Part shown: positions 61,614 through 64,000 of the stretch, piece by piece
Layout: each line of letters begins with the position of its first letter
Position numbering within the stretch: position 1 is the stretch's first letter
From: Streptomyces filamentosus
GTDB taxonomy: Bacteria; Actinomycetota; Actinomycetes; Streptomycetales; Streptomycetaceae
Reading direction: 5' to 3'
NCBI RefSeq assembly: GCF_014654895.1
Contig: NZ_BNBE01000001.1
Span: 2,889,001 to 2,953,000, forward strand
Length of the DNA: 64,000 nucleotides
Notes under the pieces: model-generated
Database searches by the model: none
The model's input: only the letters and a program-made list of their open reading frames with translations
Told to the model about the DNA's origin: nothing
Made by a program: the position numbers and the translations under genes

Positions 61614-62882
61614 GTGGGCCTTGTCGTGCAGAAGTACGGAGGCTCCTCCGTTGCCGATGCCGAGGGCATCAAGCGCGTCGCCAAGCGGATCGTGGAAGCC
61701 AAGAAGAACGGCCACCAGGTGGTCGTCGTGGTTTCCGCGATGGGCGACACGACGGACGAGCTGATCGATCTCGCCGAGCAGGTGTCTCCGATGCCTGCCG
61801 GACGCGAGTTCGACATGCTGCTGACCGCCGGGGAGCGGATCTCCATGGCCCTGCTGGCCATGGCGATCAAAAACCTGGGCCACGAGGCCCAGTCGTTCAC
61901 CGGCAGCCAGGCGGGTGTCATCACCGACTCGGTCCACAACAAAGCGCGCATCATCGATGTCACGCCGGGCCGCATCCGCACCGCCCTCGACGAGGGCAAC
62001 ATCGCCATCGTCGCGGGCTTCCAGGGCGTGTCCCAGGACAAGAAGGACATCACCACGCTGGGCCGCGGCGGCTCGGACACGACGGCCGTGGCGCTCGCCG
62101 CCGCGCTCGACGCCGAGGTGTGCGAGATCTACACCGACGTGGACGGCGTCTTCACCGCCGACCCGCGCGTGGTGAAGAAGGCGAAGAAGATCGACTGGAT
62201 CTCCTTCGAGGACATGCTGGAGCTCGCCGCCTCCGGCTCCAAGGTGCTGCTGCACCGCTGCGTGGAGTACGCGCGCCGCTACAACATCCCGATCCACGTC
62301 CGCTCGTCCTTCTCCGGACTCCAGGGCACGTGGGTCAGCAACGAACCGACAGGGGACAAGGTGGAGCAGGCCATCATCTCCGGTGTCGCCCACGACACCT
62401 CCGAGGCGAAGATCACCGTCGTCGGCGTCCCGGACAAGCCGGGCGAGGCCGCGGCCATCTTCCGTGCCGTCGCGGACGCCGAGATCAACATCGACATGAT
62501 CGTGCAGAACGTGTCGGCGGCCTCCACCGGCCTCACCGACATCTCCTTCACCCTCCCCAAGGCCGAGGGCCGCAAGGCCATCGACGCCCTGGAGAAGGCG
62601 AAGGGCGACATCGGCTTCGACTCGCTGCGCTACGACGACCAGATCGGCAAGATCTCCCTCGTCGGCGCAGGCATGAAGACCAACCCCGGCGTGACCGCGG
62701 ACTTCTTCCGCGCCCTGTCGGACGCGGGCGTCAACATCGAGCTCATCTCGACCTCCGAGATCCGCATCTCGGTCGTCACCCGCGCCGACGACGTCAACGA
62801 GGCCGTGCGCGCCGTCCACTCCGCCTTCGGCCTGGACAGCGACTCGGACGAGGCCGTCGTCTACGGCGGCACCGGGCGCTGA
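61614..62882 (+). CDS. lysC: Aspartate kinase (alpha subunit)
   Basis: A 422-residue enzyme phosphorylating aspartate, first step to lysine, threonine, methionine and diaminopimelate. Catalytic domain: [19 protein letters not shown] at the N-terminus, [17 protein letters not shown] and [16 protein letters not shown]. Two ACT domains follow (about residues 265-415, e.g. [17 protein letters not shown] and [14 protein letters not shown]), the site of lysine/threonine feedback. GTG start; GAGGAGCGCAC upstream. asd would be expected downstream but the next gene here is a sigma factor. An internal start for the beta subunit is listed separately. Confidence 0.97.
   Translation: MGLVVQKYGGSSVADAEGIKRVAKRIVEAKKNGHQVVVVVSAMGDTTDELIDLAEQVSPMPAGREFDMLLTAGERISMALLAMAIKNLGHEAQSFTGSQAGVITDSVHNKARIIDVTPGRIRTALDEGNIAIVAGFQGVSQDKKDITTLGRGGSDTTAVALAAALDAEVCEIYTDVDGVFTADPRVVKKAKKIDWISFEDMLELAASGSKVLLHRCVEYARRYNIPIHVRSSFSGLQGTWVSNEPTGDKVEQAIISGVAHDTSEAKITVVGVPDKPGEAAAIFRAVADAEINIDMIVQNVSAASTGLTDISFTLPKAEGRKAIDALEKAKGDIGFDSLRYDDQIGKISLVGAGMKTNPGVTADFFRALSDAGVNIELISTSEIRISVVTRADDVNEAVRAVHSAFGLDSDSDEAVVYGGTGR
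62361..62882 (+). CDS. lysC: Aspartate kinase beta subunit (internal start)
   Basis: GTG 62361 in the same frame is preceded by AGGGGA 4 bases upstream and would yield a 173-residue protein made only of the two ACT domains, beginning [20 protein letters not shown]. In corynebacteria the beta subunit starts at the matching place and has about the same length. It would form the regulatory half of an alpha2beta2 enzyme. Inferred from site and family. Confidence 0.65.
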   Translation: MEQAIISGVAHDTSEAKITVVGVPDKPGEAAAIFRAVADAEINIDMIVQNVSAASTGLTDISFTLPKAEGRKAIDALEKAKGDIGFDSLRYDDQIGKISLVGAGMKTNPGVTADFFRALSDAGVNIELISTSEIRISVVTRADDVNEAVRAVHSAFGLDSDSDEAVVYGGTGR

Positions 62883-63232
62883 CCCGCCCCGCCCCACCCG
62901 CTCCACCGCCCGCGCCCGGCCGTTCCCCACGGCCGGGCGCGGTCGTCGTATCCGATTGTGGTGGCTTCGTAGCATCTGTGAACATCCTGTGAGCAATTCG
63001 GCGGCGAATCCCCCTTGAACTGGGCTGATGCGGTGTCGGACGATGCTCTTCCCCCTTGCTGCAACTAGTGGTTGGACGGGGCGCGTCTCCGCGTTCACCC
63101 ACGGACGTGACGTGGAGCTCGCGAGGGAACGGGCAATGGGGGAGAACGGTTACGGATGAGGACGATCTGCGCGACGCGGGGAACGGCGGGACACCCGTAC
63201 AACCATTCCGGGGGAACACGAGTCCAACAGGC
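62883..63232 (+). other. 350-base gap between lysC and the sigma factor gene
   Basis: Contains the lysC terminator (62911-62941) and, at 62950-63060, a segment lower in GC (TTGTGGTGGC, TCTGTGAACATCC, TTGAACTGGGC) that probably holds the sigma factor promoter. The reading frame of the sigma gene is open through the last 177 bases but reads unlike protein. Confidence 0.55.
62911..62941 (+). terminator. Hairpin terminator of lysC
   Basis: 13-bp perfect stem (CGCGCCCGGCCGT and complement), loop TCCCC, 28 bases after the lysC stop codon. Confidence 0.75.
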
Positions 63233-63967
63233 GTGGCAGACGTACTCGACATTCCCGCGCTCTCCCCGCTCCGCGGGGCACGCACGGCCGTGCTCCCCCT
63301 GCGGAGCCCCGGTGCCGTCGCCGTGCCCGGACGCGGCGCCGCGGTCCGCCCGCTCGGACGTCCGCGCTCCCTCGACGGCCCGCCGGTGAGCACCGTCGTG
63401 CCCACCGAATCCCGCACGCGCGGAGTCAGCGGCATCCCCGCCCCGCGCAGGACCGCAGAGGACACGGCCGGCGCCGGCACCACCGTCGACCACCTCACCG
63501 AGACCTACCGCGTCCACTACCGGTCGCTCCTCGGCCTCGCCGCGCTCCTCCTCGACGACACCGCGTCCTGCGAGGACGTCGTCCAGGAGGCGTTCATCCG
63601 CGTCCACTCGGCCCGCCGGCGCGTCCGCGAGCCCGAGAAGACCCTCGCCTACCTGCGCCAGACCGTGGTCAACCTCTCCCGGTCCGCGCTGCGCCGCCGC
63701 ATCCTCGGCCTCAAGCTGCTGTCCAAGCCGATGCCGGACATGGCCAGCGCCGAGGAGGGGGCGTACGACCAGCTGGAGCGCGACGCCCTCATCAAGGCGA
63801 TGAAGGGCCTCCAGCGCCGCCAGCGCGAGGTCCTCGTGCTGCGCTACTTCGCCGACATGACGGAGGCCCAGGTCGCCGAGACCCTCGGGATCTCCCTCGG
63901 CTCCGTGAAGGCGTACGGTTCCCGGGGCATCGCGGCCCTGCGCGTCGTCATGGAGGCCAAGGCGTGA
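63233..63967 (+). CDS. SigE-family ECF RNA polymerase sigma factor
   Basis: A 244-residue sigma factor. About 90 N-terminal residues are variable (Arg/Pro/Ala-rich); region 2 follows (LTETYRVHYRSLLGLAALLLDD, CEDVVQEAFIRVHSAR), then region 4 with QRRQREVLVLRYFADMTEAQV and LGISLGSVKAYGSRG. Sigma-70-like promoter recognition is expected for a specific stress regulon. The start is uncertain: GTG 63233 chosen as the longest credible; GTG 63107 is in frame further upstream. The next gene overlaps by GTGA and is probably its membrane partner. Confidence 0.85.
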   Translation: MADVLDIPALSPLRGARTAVLPLRSPGAVAVPGRGAAVRPLGRPRSLDGPPVSTVVPTESRTRGVSGIPAPRRTAEDTAGAGTTVDHLTETYRVHYRSLLGLAALLLDDTASCEDVVQEAFIRVHSARRRVREPEKTLAYLRQTVVNLSRSALRRRILGLKLLSKPMPDMASAEEGAYDQLERDALIKAMKGLQRRQREVLVLRYFADMTEAQVAETLGISLGSVKAYGSRGIAALRVVMEAKA

Positions 63968-64000
63968 GCCCCCGACGGGAGGACGAGGAGAAGAAGCGGG
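63964..64000 (+). CDS. Partial gene downstream of the sigma factor (5' end only)
   Basis: GTG 63964 overlaps the sigma stop as GTGA and opens a charged N-terminus (SPRREDEEKKR) cut off by the window end. By position it may be an anti-sigma or membrane protein; sequence shown is too short to decide. Confidence 0.55.
   Translation, partial: MSPRREDEEKKR

Noticed and set aside
60633..63098. 821-codon minus-strand frame opposite DUF5063 and lysC
   Set aside because: Antisense shadow of well-recognised genes; no family resemblance.

Overview
The window is about 72% G+C, its codons almost always end in G or C, and GTG/TTG starts and genes without ribosome binding sites are common. Together with the HspR/HAIR heat-shock circuit, PPOX/F420-type oxidoreductase, YbaB-recR-aspartate kinase order and many actinobacterial DUF families, this points to a Streptomyces chromosome, in the conserved core rather than an arm. 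No transposase, integrase, prophage or CRISPR array was seen.

Layout. 1-5.7 kb: a SpoIIE-type phosphatase, small conserved proteins, tRNA-Gly(CCC), dCTP deaminase (dcd), a phosphoribosyltransferase, a Yip1-type membrane protein and a small secreted protein. 5.7-9 kb: a large membrane Fe-S oxidoreductase (EtfD-like) and a sugar transferase whose catalytic acid pair is missing. 9-13.3 kb: dnaK-grpE-dnaJ-hspR behind HAIR operators; clpB at 16.9 kb carries a related operator. Between them (13.3-16.3 kb) is the most unusual locus: two paralogous LuxR-type regulators whose stop codons share CTAG, then a gene for a secreted peptide made of seven DPIW repeats, coupled to a tiny Rieske-like protein whose ligand histidines are replaced.

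19.5-32.3 kb: YbjN protein, aminotransferase, Cys-rich micro-membrane protein, DUF2617, a membrane-fused spermidine synthase, CoxG-like protein, aldose epimerase, pyrE, a perfect parS site inside a 42-bp palindrome, fba, a MalY-type aminotransferase, an MFS exporter, DUF3151 and DUF3152 proteins. 32.4-35.5 kb: tryptophan 2,3-dioxygenase, kynureninase and an alpha/beta hydrolase that may be the missing formamidase, i.e. tryptophan to anthranilate. 35.6-44.2 kb: two-component system, P450, ABC exporter with a divergent GbsR/MarR regulator and operator, a membrane protein and a diacylglycerol-kinase-like protein with a degenerate active site. 44.3-50.4 kb: purA, a two-gene unit in which the C-terminus of one protein and the N-terminus of the next share one motif, then a Ser/Thr kinase behind a membrane-tethered PstS-like protein.

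50.7-64 kb: oxidoreductase, secreted FG-GAP protein, family 19 chitinase with a DasR-like operator, DUF3592-type protein, a DJ-1/PfpI-MarR operon with two tandem operators, class III aminotransferase, GntR regulator, a hypothetical protein, a SLATT membrane protein, ybaB-recR-DUF5063, aspartate kinase with a probable internal start for its beta subunit, and an ECF sigma factor followed by the first codons of its downstream partner. About ten genes look leaderless, with a TANNNT -10 box 6-8 bases before the start codon.
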